From positions 1-64,000 of the forward strand of contig CAWUSW010000073.1 of NCBI GenBank assembly GCA_963925675.1: a DNA stretch of 64,000 nt, written 5' to 3'. Source of the DNA: Eutrophocola sp963925675 (lineage in GTDB: Bacteria; Pseudomonadota; Gammaproteobacteria; Pseudomonadales; Pseudohongiellaceae). The position numbers and the translations under genes are program-made. Below are positions 34,262-43,744 of the stretch, one piece after another. The notes under the pieces were generated by a model. The model did not search any database. It saw only the letters and a list, made by a program, of their open reading frames with translations, and was not told where the DNA came from. Position 1 is the stretch's first letter; each line of letters begins with the position of its first letter.

Positions 34262-35062
34262 ATGCTAATGCAGCTAATTATCGAAAAGTGTGACTCAGTA
34301 GACATTTCCATGCTTGATGGATACTTAAATATCAAAGATTTACAGGTGTTCCTTGACAAGGAAAGCATCCCTGAAAACTACTCAGGTTTAATATTGCACT
34401 GCGCAGAGGGTGGGCTTTCAATCAGTTGTTCTGGAAATAAGCCTGCCTCTCCCACACAAATCAATTTTAGTAGTGACTCCCTGCAGTATCGGCTCAATAC
34501 GTCAAAACGTTCTGAGGGATTATTAAAAGCCGTAGGCCTGGATAAGTACTCCTTACCTCTTCACATTCTTGACGGAACCGCCGGGCTTGGCACCGATGCC
34601 TATATCATGGCGGCCATGGGCTGTCAGGTAAGTATGCTGGAAAAATCACCGATAATGGCAGCCTTGCTCAATGATGGGCTTAAGCGGGGGATAAATTCCG
34701 CCGATCCACGTCAGAAATCATACCTGCAGAGAATGACGCTGTATTTCACTGATGTCATAAGCTACTTAAGCGGAATAGAACAATCAGCAATAAAACCGGA
34801 TGTGATTTATCTGGACCCAATGTTTCCTGCCAGAGAAAAGTCTGCCAAGGTTAAGAAGGATATGGCACTGATGCAGAAACTTTTGCCTGCCAATGACAAT
34901 GTCGAGGAAATGCTTGATATCGCATTACGTACTGCCGGTAAAAGAGTGGTGCTGAAAAGGCCGGGAAAGGCTAATGCAAAAGCAATGAAAGGGGCCAGCC
35001 CCAGGCCTGAATTTCAGGTGCCCGGCAAGGCTTGTCATTTTCAGGTGTATTTAACGGCCTAG
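34262..35062 (+). CDS. rsmJ: 16S rRNA m2G1516 methyltransferase
   Basis: RsmJ methylates G1516 in the 3' minor domain of 16S rRNA using SAM. The 266-residue length and motifs agree: ILDGTAGLGTDAYIMAAMGC (SAM-binding motif I), MLEKSPIMAALLNDGLKR, VIYLDPMFPAREKSAKVKKD (motif IV with DPMFP) and the C-terminal VVLKRPGKANA. The ATG at 34262 has a close alternative at 34268. It is convergent with dapE. Confidence 0.93.
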   Translation: MLMQLIIEKCDSVDISMLDGYLNIKDLQVFLDKESIPENYSGLILHCAEGGLSISCSGNKPASPTQINFSSDSLQYRLNTSKRSEGLLKAVGLDKYSLPLHILDGTAGLGTDAYIMAAMGCQVSMLEKSPIMAALLNDGLKRGINSADPRQKSYLQRMTLYFTDVISYLSGIEQSAIKPDVIYLDPMFPAREKSAKVKKDMALMQKLLPANDNVEEMLDIALRTAGKRVVLKRPGKANAKAMKGASPRPEFQVPGKACHFQVYLTA

Positions 35063-35105
35063 CCTGGTAGTAATGACGGTGTTTATTTATTGCCGAGCCA
35101 AGGTT

Positions 35106-36233
35106 TCAGGCAAGAATTCGCCCCAGGATAGATTCGAATATTCGAGACAATCTCTCCAGATCTTCAACGAGTACTTCTTCATTCACTTTATGAATACTTT
35201 TGTTACACGGCCCCACTTCCACCACTTGTGTACCAGTGGGGGCAATAAAGCGGCCGTCACTGGTACCGCCACCTGTTGAAAGTTCAGTTTCCAAGCCAGT
35301 GACTTCCTTGATGGCTTCTTTTACCGCTCCGGTGAGTACCCCTTCCGAGGTAATAAATGGATTTCCGGATAACTGCCATTCCAGAGAATAATCAGAATAA
35401 TGCCGGTTGAGTAATACTTCTGTCTTTTCCTGAAGCTGCTCTGCACTTAGTTCTGAAGAAAAGCGAAAATTAAACAAAGCCGTCATCTCTCCGGGAATAA
35501 CATTATTGGTGCCTTCGCCAGCATGGATATTAGATATCTGGAAGCTGGTCGGAGGAAAATATTCATTTCCCTGGTCCCATTCAACTTCACACAAGGCTGC
35601 CAGGGCGGGCATAAATTGGTGTATCGGGTTGCAGGCTAAATCAGGATAGGCCACATGGCCTTCCGTGCCATGCACGGTCAAGATGCCATTGAGCGAGCCG
35701 CGTCGGCCATTTCTGATGACATCGCCGAGCATCACGCTGCTGGAGGGTTCGCCAACGATGCAATAATCAATTTTCTCGTCTCGGCCTTGCAGTACTTCAA
35801 TGACACGTCGAGTACCATCCAGCGCCACGCTTTCCTCATCACTGGTAACGAGAAAGGCAATGCTGCCAGAAAAATCAGGGTTGTCAGTAATAAAACGTTC
35901 ACATGCTGTCAGCATGGCGGCAAGGCTGCCTTTCATATCAGCAGCCCCTCTGCCAAAAAGTCGGCCATCGCGCACTTCAGGCTTGAAAGGATCAGATTGC
36001 CATTGCTCAAGATTCCCCGGTGGCACTACATCGGTATGCCCGGCAAAACAAAGCAGTGGCGAGCTATCACCACGCCTTGCCCAGAAATTGGAGACCTCGC
36101 CAAAGGGCAGTGACTCAATGGTAAAGCCCAGTTTTTCCAGACGCGCACAAAGCAATGCCTGGCAGTCACCATCAGCAGGACTGATTGATGACCTGCTGAT
36201 CAAGTCGCAGGTGAGTTCCAGTGTTGCTGTCAT
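35106..36233 (-). CDS. dapE: Succinyl-diaminopimelate desuccinylase
   Basis: DapE hydrolyses N-succinyl-LL-diaminopimelate to LL-DAP and succinate for lysine and peptidoglycan synthesis. The 375-residue M20 metallopeptidase has the metal sites in CFAGHTDVVPPG, GRGAADMKGSLAAML and TSDEESVALDGT, CIVGEPSS, and the C-terminal GGTSDGRFIAPTG. It follows dapD on the same strand 21 bp downstream, so both act in one pathway from one transcript. Confidence 0.96.
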   Translation of the reverse strand: MTATLELTCDLISRSSISPADGDCQALLCARLEKLGFTIESLPFGEVSNFWARRGDSSPLLCFAGHTDVVPPGNLEQWQSDPFKPEVRDGRLFGRGAADMKGSLAAMLTACERFITDNPDFSGSIAFLVTSDEESVALDGTRRVIEVLQGRDEKIDYCIVGEPSSSVMLGDVIRNGRRGSLNGILTVHGTEGHVAYPDLACNPIHQFMPALAALCEVEWDQGNEYFPPTSFQISNIHAGEGTNNVIPGEMTALFNFRFSSELSAEQLQEKTEVLLNRHYSDYSLEWQLSGNPFITSEGVLTGAVKEAIKEVTGLETELSTGGGTSDGRFIAPTGTQVVEVGPCNKSIHKVNEEVLVEDLERLSRIFESILGRILA

Positions 36234-36254
36234 AGTTGTCTGCTCATGGACAGG

Positions 36255-37271
36255 TTAATTATGGGAGTGCAGTTCAGCATTTAATTCTATTGAGGTCTTG
36301 TTGGTCCGACATTCGACAACTCCGCTTGTGGAGTTGCGGATGAATAATAAATCGTCTTTGTTAGAAAACTCCCGCGCTTTGACAACTTCAACAGGATTTA
36401 ACTCGCTGTCCATAACCGTGACCTTGGTGTTCGCAGTAATGTAGAGGCCAGCTTCAATAATGCACCGGTCACCAAGAGGGAAGCCAAGACCTGCGTTGGC
36501 GCCAATCAGGCAGTTTTTGCCGATTGAGATTACTTCAGTACCGCCGCCAGAAAGTGTGCCCATGATGCTGCAGCCGCCGCCCAGGTCGCTGTGTTCTCCG
36601 ACAAAAACACCCGCGGAAATGCGACCTTCAATCATGGCTGCGCCTTCGGTTCCGGCATTAAAGTTTATAAAGCCTTCGTGCATAATTGTTGTACCTTCGC
36701 CAATGTATGCACCCAGCCTGACTCTGGCAGTATCCGCAATACGAACACCGGTTGGAACGACATAATTTGTCATTTTCGGAAATTTGTCGACAGACAACAC
36801 GTCAATTGTTTCATTCTTCAAACGAGCTTCCATCTGCCTGATGGCAAGCTCATCTATCGCCATGGCACCCCGGTTTGTCCATGCCACATTAGGCAGCAAT
36901 CCAAACATGCCGTCCAGATTGACCTGGTGTGGTTTTACCAGACGATGGGAAAGAAGATGCAATTTCAGATATACCTCTGGCACGGTCTGTGGTTTTTCAT
37001 CACTTTCCAGTATTACGGCGACAAGTGGTTCATGGTGTTCCTGAAGGATGCCCAAAAGTTTGGACACATCTTGATCCTTGATTTGCGTGGCGAGCAAGGA
37101 TACCTGTACAGAGGGTATTTCCGTTGTCAGATTGCCGCCTTCATAATTCAGAGCTTTGAGGAGCGGCGCGATTAAATCTAGCGAAGGATTGAGCCAGGGG
37201 TCGGGGTAATACACTTCCAGATAGTTTCCAGAAGAATCCTTGGTGCCTACACCCAATGCAAAACTAAACAT
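36255..37271 (-). CDS. dapD: Tetrahydrodipicolinate N-succinyltransferase (long form)
   Basis: DapD transfers succinyl from succinyl-CoA to tetrahydrodipicolinate. At 338 residues this is the long form known from Pseudomonas, not the 274-residue E. coli form. The central left-handed beta-helix is clear in VGEHSDLGGGCSIMG, NCLIGANAGLGFPLGDRCII and IEAGLYITANTKVTV. It leads the dapD-dapE unit, just after yffB. Confidence 0.95.
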   Translation of the reverse strand: MFSFALGVGTKDSSGNYLEVYYPDPWLNPSLDLIAPLLKALNYEGGNLTTEIPSVQVSLLATQIKDQDVSKLLGILQEHHEPLVAVILESDEKPQTVPEVYLKLHLLSHRLVKPHQVNLDGMFGLLPNVAWTNRGAMAIDELAIRQMEARLKNETIDVLSVDKFPKMTNYVVPTGVRIADTARVRLGAYIGEGTTIMHEGFINFNAGTEGAAMIEGRISAGVFVGEHSDLGGGCSIMGTLSGGGTEVISIGKNCLIGANAGLGFPLGDRCIIEAGLYITANTKVTVMDSELNPVEVVKAREFSNKDDLLFIRNSTSGVVECRTNKTSIELNAELHSHN

Positions 37272-37343
37272 GGCGAAATATTCCTGTATTTAATGAATGG
37301 ATCAATTATCTTTTTTAAAATATAAAGTCGAAAAAAAGTCAAA

Positions 37344-37685
37344 TTATAGCAGGGTTTTATATTCTGCTTCTTTAAAACCAAGAATCTTTATTTTGCCGGA
37401 GATAAGAACAGGCCGTTTAATAATTGAAGGATTATCCTGCATGATGCCAATGGCCTTTGATTCATTAATATTACTTTTGACACTTTCATCCAGCTTACGC
37501 CAGGTAGTGCTGCGCCGGTTAAGCAATGCTTCAAAGCCAAAATCTTTGCACCAAAGCTGGAGCGTTGCAGCATCAATCCCGGCATTTCTATAATCGTGAA
37601 AAGAATAATCGACACCATTGTTTTCAAGCCAGTCTTTGGCTTTCTTGATAGTGTCACAGTTACTAATACCGTAAAGCGTTGTCAT
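37344..37685 (-). CDS. yffB: ArsC/Spx-like thioredoxin-fold protein, YffB
   Basis: The 113-residue protein begins TTLYGISNCDTIKKAKDWL, the ArsC-family redox Cys site, with the matching C-terminal IKRPVLISGKIKILGFKEAEY. E. coli YffB sits beside dapE, and the same neighbourhood is seen here. The real role is not settled; it may be a thioredoxin-like reductase. It has a GGAAG ribosome-binding site. Confidence 0.9.
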   Translation of the reverse strand: MTTLYGISNCDTIKKAKDWLENNGVDYSFHDYRNAGIDAATLQLWCKDFGFEALLNRRSTTWRKLDESVKSNINESKAIGIMQDNPSIIKRPVLISGKIKILGFKEAEYKTLL

Positions 37686-37719
37686 AGATGCTTCCTTTAT
37701 TGTTAGTCATTCCTGTGAA

Positions 37720-40422
37720 TTAGCGAGCAATTTCTGCATCCAGGCGTTTCTTGATTTCATCCTGGAGTAATTGCCCGATGTGACCATCCTCGATGGGATT
37801 GTTGTCACTGTCGGTGATAAAAAACACATCTTCTACATTTTCACCAAGCGTGGTGATCTTCGCATTGTGTAAGGTGATATTCATTTCAACAAAAATACCG
37901 GCGACTTTTGCCAGCAGGCCTGGCCGGTCAGGACATAATACTTCCAAAACGGAGTGGGGAGTATGTTGATGATTGCTCAGTGTAGTTTCGGTACTGCTGG
38001 TAAATTGCCGGTGCGCTCTGGAAGCGCGTTGTTTCTCAGCAGGTTTAATAGCTGAGGAGGAGCTGACATAGTCGTTAAGTGTTTTATTGATTTCTTCCAT
38101 ACGCTGAGGATTTTTTCCGATGGGCTGACCATTGCTTTCAAGCACCATAAAAGAGGTCATGGAAAAATCGCTGTCAGTGGTATAGATGCGAGCATCCTGA
38201 ATATTTAAATTCAAACGATCCAGAGCCGTAGCAATATTGGCAAACAGAAAGTGTGAATTTTGTTTATAAATAAAAATCTGGGTAGCTCCTTCATTGCGAT
38301 TCTCTGTGTTGTTCTTGATAAGAATGAGCGGGTCGACATTACTTTTATGACTGGCGATAGCGACAGTTTGCCAGGCAATATCTTTTGGTTTTTCGTGTAG
38401 AAAATAATCTTCGCTGGGACTGTTCCATACATCCCTGGCTTGCTTGCCAGAAAATCCTGAAGATTCCAGTAATTCAATCGCTGCAAGCTGGTTTTCCTTG
38501 ATCAGTTCAGCTTTGCCCACGGTATCTTCCAGTCCCTGACTGAGCGCACGCTTGGTTAGCTGATACAGGCTTCTTAAAAGAGAAGCGCGCCAGGTATTCC
38601 AGAGAGTTGAATTGGTGCCGTTGATGTCGGCAACCGTGAGCACGTACAGGTAATCAAGTCTGGTTTGGTCGCCAACATTGAGGGCAAATTTTTTCACTAC
38701 TTCGGGATCCTGAATATCTTCACGTTGGGCAACACTGGACATAGTGAGGTGATGCTCTACCAGCCAGCCGACGAGGTCAGTATCCCATTTTCCAAGGCGA
38801 TGTCTGCGGCAAAACGATTCTGCATCTTTTCTACCCAGAACGGAATGGTCACCGCCGCGCCCTTTGGCAATATCATGGTAAAGCCCGACGATATAGAGTA
38901 ATTCAATTTTAGGCAGTCGATGAAACAAGGCAGCAGCAACTGGAAAATTTTCTTCAGCGAGAGGCAGTCTGAAGCGACGCATGTTTTCCATCACCTGAAG
39001 AGTGTGATCATCTACGGTATAGATGTGGAACAGGTCGTGTTGCATCTGGCCGATAATGCGCCCAAATTCAGGCAGGTATGCAGCGAGAATCCTGTAGCGT
39101 TTCATTTGCCGAAGGCGTCCTACCATCAGGTAAGGCGAGCGCAGGAGCTCCATAAACATGGAGATATTGCGTATATCACGTCGGTATTCATTATCAATCA
39201 GATGACGACTATTTCTTATCAGCCTGATTGTTTTTGCACGAATGCCTAAATTATTTTTGTTTTGAGCCAGCAGCACAAAAATTTCAATCAGAGCAAAAGG
39301 GGTTCTTTCGAAAACTCTTTTATTGGTGACTTCAATGTAGTTATTTCTGATCTGGAAGCGATTATTGATTGGCTTTATTTTGGCTCTTTCCTTTGAGCGT
39401 ATTATTTCCTCGTCAAATAATTGCAGCAATACATCATTGAGCTCTCGAAGCGTCTGGACATTGCGGTAATACTCTTTCATCAGCTTTTCTATGGCGAGGC
39501 TACTCTTGTCATCCTTGTAGCCAAAGATTTCTGCCAGAGTTCGCTGATGCTCAAACAATAACCTGTCTTCCCTGCGACCATTGATCATGTGCAGGCCGTA
39601 TCGAACCTTCCAAAGAAAATCTCTTCCCTTGATCAGGTCCTTGTATTCATTTTCTTCAAGAAAATTTCGTTCCACCAGATCAAGGAAGTCAGATGCGCCG
39701 AAATGGCGTTTTGATATCCAGCCAATAGTCTGAATATCACGGAGTCCGCCTGGGGCTTCTTTCAGGTTTGGTTCCAGTGCGTATTCGACATCATTCTGTT
39801 TTCGGTGGCGGTTGATTTGTTCTTCTTTTTTTGCTTTAAAAAATTTTTCGGGTTTCCAGACTTTTTTTCTGTCAATTTGAGATATCACTGTGTCGAGTAA
39901 TTCGGGATTACCAAACAGAGTTCTGGATTCTATAAGGGCCGTTGCAACGGTAATGTCGCGCGCGGCTTCCTGTTGATTTTCTTTGATAGAGCGAACACTT
40001 TGTCCAATTTCCAGATCGATGTCCCAGAGAAATGTCAGGAAATGTTCAATATCGGTTTTATATTTTGCCTTGTCATCTTTTGCCAGCAGTATCTGAATAT
40101 CAATATCAGAATAGGGGTGTAATTCCGCTCTGCCATAGCCACCTACAGCAATCAGGCTGATGTCGTTTGCGTCTTTCCAGTCATATTGTTCCCAGGCAAA
40201 ACGTAATAGCTGGTCAATAAACCAGGCTTGATCCTGAATAATCTCTTCAATATTTTTTTTCTGCGCAAAGTTCTCGTCAAGAATGACACGAGCGTTTTTT
40301 ACCGCTTCCCGATAGCAGGTAATTGGTGAACTGCTGCTGACCAGATTTTTGCTGAATTCTGCAAAATTGAAAAGTTTTTTTCGGGTTCGAGTAAGAGGAG
40401 TCTTCTGCGTCGCTGTATCCAA
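37720..40422 (-). CDS. glnD: Protein-PII uridylyltransferase/uridylyl-removing enzyme
   Basis: GlnD senses glutamine and adds or removes UMP on PII proteins, controlling nitrogen assimilation. At 900 residues the domain order is complete: nucleotidyltransferase with GGYGRAELHPYSDIDIQIL, the GlnD-specific linker, HD domain with HDIAKGRGGDHSVLG, and two C-terminal ACT domains (TQIFIYKQNSHFLFANIATA and LEVLCPDRPGLLAKVAGIF). The start is a TTG at 40422 with GGAAGAG upstream. It begins one base past the map stop, so the genes are coupled. Confidence 0.96.
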   Translation of the reverse strand: MDTATQKTPLTRTRKKLFNFAEFSKNLVSSSSPITCYREAVKNARVILDENFAQKKNIEEIIQDQAWFIDQLLRFAWEQYDWKDANDISLIAVGGYGRAELHPYSDIDIQILLAKDDKAKYKTDIEHFLTFLWDIDLEIGQSVRSIKENQQEAARDITVATALIESRTLFGNPELLDTVISQIDRKKVWKPEKFFKAKKEEQINRHRKQNDVEYALEPNLKEAPGGLRDIQTIGWISKRHFGASDFLDLVERNFLEENEYKDLIKGRDFLWKVRYGLHMINGRREDRLLFEHQRTLAEIFGYKDDKSSLAIEKLMKEYYRNVQTLRELNDVLLQLFDEEIIRSKERAKIKPINNRFQIRNNYIEVTNKRVFERTPFALIEIFVLLAQNKNNLGIRAKTIRLIRNSRHLIDNEYRRDIRNISMFMELLRSPYLMVGRLRQMKRYRILAAYLPEFGRIIGQMQHDLFHIYTVDDHTLQVMENMRRFRLPLAEENFPVAAALFHRLPKIELLYIVGLYHDIAKGRGGDHSVLGRKDAESFCRRHRLGKWDTDLVGWLVEHHLTMSSVAQREDIQDPEVVKKFALNVGDQTRLDYLYVLTVADINGTNSTLWNTWRASLLRSLYQLTKRALSQGLEDTVGKAELIKENQLAAIELLESSGFSGKQARDVWNSPSEDYFLHEKPKDIAWQTVAIASHKSNVDPLILIKNNTENRNEGATQIFIYKQNSHFLFANIATALDRLNLNIQDARIYTTDSDFSMTSFMVLESNGQPIGKNPQRMEEINKTLNDYVSSSSAIKPAEKQRASRAHRQFTSSTETTLSNHQHTPHSVLEVLCPDRPGLLAKVAGIFVEMNITLHNAKITTLGENVEDVFFITDSDNNPIEDGHIGQLLQDEIKKRLDAEIAR

Positions 40423-40423
40423 T

Positions 40424-41197
40424 TTAAAACTGCTCTTCCTTGCGGCGTGTTAAAACCTCGCAGCCATCCGGAGTTACTGCGAGTGTGTGCTCCCACTGGG
40501 CTGAAAGACGACGGTCTCTTGTTGTTACTGTCCAGCCATCTTTGCGGGAGAGTTTGGCATGTCTGGTGCCGGCATTGATCATGGGCTCAATAGTAAAAGT
40601 CATTCCTTCTTGAATTTTTAAGCCTGAATTGGGACTGCCATAGTGAAGTACCTGTGGCTCTTCATGAAATATACGCCCGATACCATGTCCGCAATATTCC
40701 CTGACGACCGAATAGTGATTGGACTCTGCATACTGCTGTATGACATGGCCAATATCTCCCAGTGTGATTCCCGGGCGTACAATATCAATCGCCTTGTAAA
40801 GACATTCCTGGGTAATTCTCACCAGTTTTTCGGCATGAGGGGCGACATCGCCGATCAGGAACATCTTGCTGGTGTCCCCATGAAGACCATCTTTAATGAC
40901 GGTAATATCAATATTAATGATGTCTCCCTGCTTGAGTAACTGAGTATCACTGGGTATGCCATGACAAATGACATAATTGACTGAGGTGCAGATGGATTTA
41001 GGAAAACCATTGTAGTTTAGTGGCGCAGGGATCGCCTGTTGCACATTGACTATATAGTCATGGCATATCCGATCGAGCTCCCCGGTACTGATTCCGGGAG
41101 CCACGTGGGGTTCTATCATTTCCAGCACTTCAGCCGCGAGCCGGCCAGCTTCGCGCATAAGGACAATTTCTTCAGCAGTTTTGATTGTTACAGGCAT
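40424..41197 (-). CDS. map: Type I methionine aminopeptidase
   Basis: Map removes the initiator Met from new proteins. At 257 residues it has the pita-bread fold metal ligands in NIDITVIKDGLHGDTSKMF, GHGIGRIFHEEPQVLHYG, MTFTIEPMI and WEHTLAVT. The gene lies divergent from rpsB over 419 bp, the arrangement found in many gammaproteobacteria, and is followed by glnD. Confidence 0.97.
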   Translation of the reverse strand: MPVTIKTAEEIVLMREAGRLAAEVLEMIEPHVAPGISTGELDRICHDYIVNVQQAIPAPLNYNGFPKSICTSVNYVICHGIPSDTQLLKQGDIINIDITVIKDGLHGDTSKMFLIGDVAPHAEKLVRITQECLYKAIDIVRPGITLGDIGHVIQQYAESNHYSVVREYCGHGIGRIFHEEPQVLHYGSPNSGLKIQEGMTFTIEPMINAGTRHAKLSRKDGWTVTTRDRRLSAQWEHTLAVTPDGCEVLTRRKEEQF

Positions 41198-41366
41198 GAT
41201 GAGTATGGGGCAAAAAACCGCTATTTTATTTGAAAGGGAGGCACAAAGGAATTAACCATTGAGATTAGAGGGCACTTTAAGCGATATATTTTTTCTGCTG
41301 GCCTGGTCGGGAAGAACTTTGCTATCAAATTGAACGACTTAGACTGCTGGATATTGAGAGATAATC

Positions 41367-41395
41367 TTTAAGTTGCCCGACCTTTATGGTATAAA
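41367..41395 (+). promoter_or_regulatory. Probable rpsB promoter (extended -10)
   Basis: TATAAA at 41390-41395 is preceded by TGG, making a TGN extended -10 element, and is followed by GC-rich GCCGC, typical of ribosomal protein promoters under stringent control. The -35 position (TTTAAG) is poor. Confidence 0.5.
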
Positions 41396-41520
41396 GCCGC
41401 ACGTTTTTCCCAGATGGGAGAGGCTTGAGCAGGATAATCCTGTCAATTTAACTAAACTAAAACTGTCACACATACATCAACACTTTGAACCGGGTGCCAC
41501 AAATCTGTTAACTATCAATT

Positions 41521-41556
41521 AGTTATCAAATAGTTATCAAATAGTTGCTATTTGAT
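41521..41556 (+). repeat. Tandem 11-bp repeats and hairpin in the rpsB leader
   Basis: AGTTATCAAAT occurs twice head to tail (41521-41531 and 41532-41542). The second copy starts a perfect 9-bp hairpin, ATCAAATAG at 41536-41544 and CTATTTGAT at 41548-41556, with loop TTG, about 60 nt before the S2 start codon. Its placement suggests a role in leader folding or S2 binding, which is inference. Confidence 0.7.
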
Positions 41557-41616
41557 TACCAGCAGATTGCAGGTTGGTTTCGAAGGATGTATGGAGGCTT
41601 AACCCAAGGACATAAT

Positions 41617-42708
41617 ATGACCTCTGTAAGCATGAAAGAAATGTTGCAGGCTGGTGTGCATTTTGGACACCAAAGCCGCTACTGGAACCCGAAAATGGAT
41701 CAATATATTTTTGGGGCTCGCAATAAAATCCATATCATCAATCTTGAACACACCTTGCCAGCACTTAATCAGGCCCTTGATCAGGTTCGACGCATGGCAG
41801 AGCGCAAGCAAAAAGTACTTTTTGTAGGTACCAAGCGCGCGGCAAGCAAAATCATAAAAGCTGAAGCCACTCGTGCTTCCATGCCCTATGTAGATAACCG
41901 CTGGCCGGGCGGTATGTTAACTAATTATAAAACCATCCGTGCTTCCGTTAAAAAATTGAAAGACCTCGAAATTCAGTCTACGGATGGCACCTTTGAAAGG
42001 TTGACCAAAAAAGAAGCACTGATGCGTCGCCGTGCACAGGAAAAACTGGAAAAAAGCATCGGCGGTATTAAAGATATGGGCGGTTTGCCAGATGTACTTT
42101 TCGTAATCGATGTGGATCATGAGCGTATTGCCATCACTGAAGCGAATAAACTGGGTATTCCCGTTATAGGTATTGTGGACACCAACAGCAATCCAGATGG
42201 CATTGATGTTGTTATCCCGGGAAATGACGACGCCATTCGTGCTATTAGTCTTTATGTCACTGCTTTGGCAGATGCCTGTATAGAAGGCCATGGTAAAGCG
42301 TTATCGGATGCACAAGCGAAGAAAGGCGAATTCGTTGAATTAGACGAAAATGATGCTGATTCGAAAATCAAGGTAAAAGGTAAAGCCAAAACTACGGCTA
42401 AAGTGGAAGAAAAGGCTGATGAAACTGCAGAAAAGCATGAAGCAGTAGCAGACGTCGCTGAACCACAAGCTGCAGAAGTAAAAGCAGAAGCTGTTGAGGA
42501 AAGCGCGGCAAAAGCCGAAGAGCCTGCAACTGAAGCAGAAGAGCCTGCAACTGAAGCGAAAGAAAAAGCTGCACCCAAGGCTAAAGCCAAAGCTGAGCCT
42601 AAAGAAAAAGCGGCGCCTAAAGCCAAAGCGAAAGCTAAAGCTAAAGCTGAACCAAAAGCTGAAGCGAAAACCAAAGCCAAGGCCAAGGCAAAAGCAAAAG
42701 CTGAATAG
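41617..42708 (+). CDS. rpsB: 30S ribosomal protein S2 with a long Ala/Lys/Glu tail
   Basis: S2 binds the 30S subunit between head and body. The ATG at 41617 is chosen because AAGGA lies 7 bases upstream and MTSVSMKEMLQAGVHFGHQS is the usual S2 start; upstream in-frame ATGs are not conserved. The protein has 363 residues, against about 240 for E. coli S2. The core ends near residue 240 (ADACIEGHGKAL). A tail of about 120 residues follows with AKA, KAKA and EEPATEA repeats, low-complexity and disordered. First gene of the rpsB-tsf-pyrH-frr cluster. Confidence 0.97.
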   Translation: MTSVSMKEMLQAGVHFGHQSRYWNPKMDQYIFGARNKIHIINLEHTLPALNQALDQVRRMAERKQKVLFVGTKRAASKIIKAEATRASMPYVDNRWPGGMLTNYKTIRASVKKLKDLEIQSTDGTFERLTKKEALMRRRAQEKLEKSIGGIKDMGGLPDVLFVIDVDHERIAITEANKLGIPVIGIVDTNSNPDGIDVVIPGNDDAIRAISLYVTALADACIEGHGKALSDAQAKKGEFVELDENDADSKIKVKGKAKTTAKVEEKADETAEKHEAVADVAEPQAAEVKAEAVEESAAKAEEPATEAEEPATEAKEKAAPKAKAKAEPKEKAAPKAKAKAKAKAEPKAEAKTKAKAKAKAKAE

Positions 42709-42737
42709 CTCAGCTGGCAGCTAAGCGGCGGATTAAT

Positions 42738-42765
42738 CCAGGAGATGCACTAATCGGTCTCCTGG
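42738..42765 (+). promoter_or_regulatory. Hairpin between rpsB and tsf
   Basis: CCAGGAGA (42738-42745) and TCTCCTGG (42758-42765) form a perfect 8-bp stem with a 12-base loop. No T-run follows, so it is not a standard terminator. It could protect the rpsB message end or reduce read-through into tsf, as suggested for attenuating structures in this gap. Confidence 0.55.
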
Positions 42766-42799
42766 AAAACAATTTCAGGTATATGTGAGGGAGCCAATT

Positions 42800-43672
42800 A
42801 TGGCGGAAATTACAACTTTATTAGTTAAAGAATTACGTGAACGTACCGGTTTGGGCATGATGGATTGCAAAAAAGCTCTCCAGGCTGCACAAGGCGATAT
42901 CGAGAAAGCCATTGAGGATTTGCGCAAGGACAGTGGTCTGAAGGCAGCGAAAAAAGCCGGTAGAATTGCAGCAGAAGGCCTTGTGTTGACAAAAATTTCT
43001 GATGATGGCTCTTATGGCGTGATGGTTGAAGTAAATAGTGAAACCGATTTTGCTGCTCGAGAAGAAAACTTTGTCGATTTTGCTGATACTGTTCTGGAAA
43101 CGGTATTTTCGAAAAAAGAGACCGATATTGATTCATTACTGGCATCCGGTCTTGAGCAATCCAGGCTTGCGCTGGTACAGAAAATCGGTGAAAACATTGG
43201 TGTACGACGAGCTGTTATGCAGGAAATAGAGGGCGCAACAGTTGGTTCATATGTACATTCAAATAACAAAATTGCGGTCCTGGTTACTCTGCGAGGCGGA
43301 GATGAAGACCTGGCAAGAGACGTGGCAATGCACGTTGCTGCAGTAAGCCCGCTGGTGGTTACAGCTGAAGATGTACCCGCTGAAGTATTGAGCAAGGAAA
43401 GTGAAATATATACGGCTCAAGCGGCTGAAAGTGGCAAGCCTGCGGATATTGTTGAAAAAATGGTCAGTGGCCGACTCAGAAAGTTTGTAGAGGAAGTGAG
43501 TCTTCTGGAGCAAGCCTTTGTTAAAGATCCTGATATTAAAATTGGCAAGCTTGTTAAAGATGCTGGTGCAGAAGTGCTTTCTTTTGTGCGCTTTGAAGTA
43601 GGTGAAGGCATCGAAAAGAAAGAAGAAGATTTTGCCGCAGAAGTGGCAGCGCAATTGCAGCGAAAAGACTAG
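42800..43672 (+). CDS. tsf: Elongation factor Ts
   Basis: EF-Ts exchanges GDP for GTP on EF-Tu. The ATG at 42800 follows GAGGGAG and gives 290 residues. The N-terminal UBA-like helices VKELRERTGLGMMDCKKAL contain the EF-Tu contact TGxGMMDCKxAL, and EVNSETDFAAREENF with the conserved TDF is present. It is 91 bp after rpsB in one operon. Confidence 0.97.
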   Translation: MAEITTLLVKELRERTGLGMMDCKKALQAAQGDIEKAIEDLRKDSGLKAAKKAGRIAAEGLVLTKISDDGSYGVMVEVNSETDFAAREENFVDFADTVLETVFSKKETDIDSLLASGLEQSRLALVQKIGENIGVRRAVMQEIEGATVGSYVHSNNKIAVLVTLRGGDEDLARDVAMHVAAVSPLVVTAEDVPAEVLSKESEIYTAQAAESGKPADIVEKMVSGRLRKFVEEVSLLEQAFVKDPDIKIGKLVKDAGAEVLSFVRFEVGEGIEKKEEDFAAEVAAQLQRKD

Positions 43673-43744
43673 GAAGCTTCATTCGACCAAGGCAGCAATA
43701 CTGAATAACGGCAACCAATAATAAGATCAACCGGGGCTTTACCA

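Larger units (their letters stand above)
41198..41616 (+). other. map-rpsB divergent region and rpsB leader (t44/S2 leader location)
   Basis: This 419-bp gap holds the rpsB promoter near 41390 and a leader of about 210 nt. In E. coli the same interval gives the t44 RNA, now seen as the rpsB leader used in autoregulation by S2. The leader here contains CAGGAT-A-ATCCTG (41430-41442) and the repeat/hairpin at 41521-41556. I cannot align it to t44 from memory, so the equivalence rests on position. Confidence 0.45.

Noticed and set aside
36591..37175. Long plus-strand open frame opposite dapD
   Set aside because: It overlaps a clear dapD gene over its whole length, has no ribosome-binding site and no recognisable features.
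42252..42686. Long open frame on the minus strand with Ala/Ser-rich product
   Set aside because: It is the mirror of the Ala/Lys/Glu repeats of the S2 tail; composition alone keeps it open.
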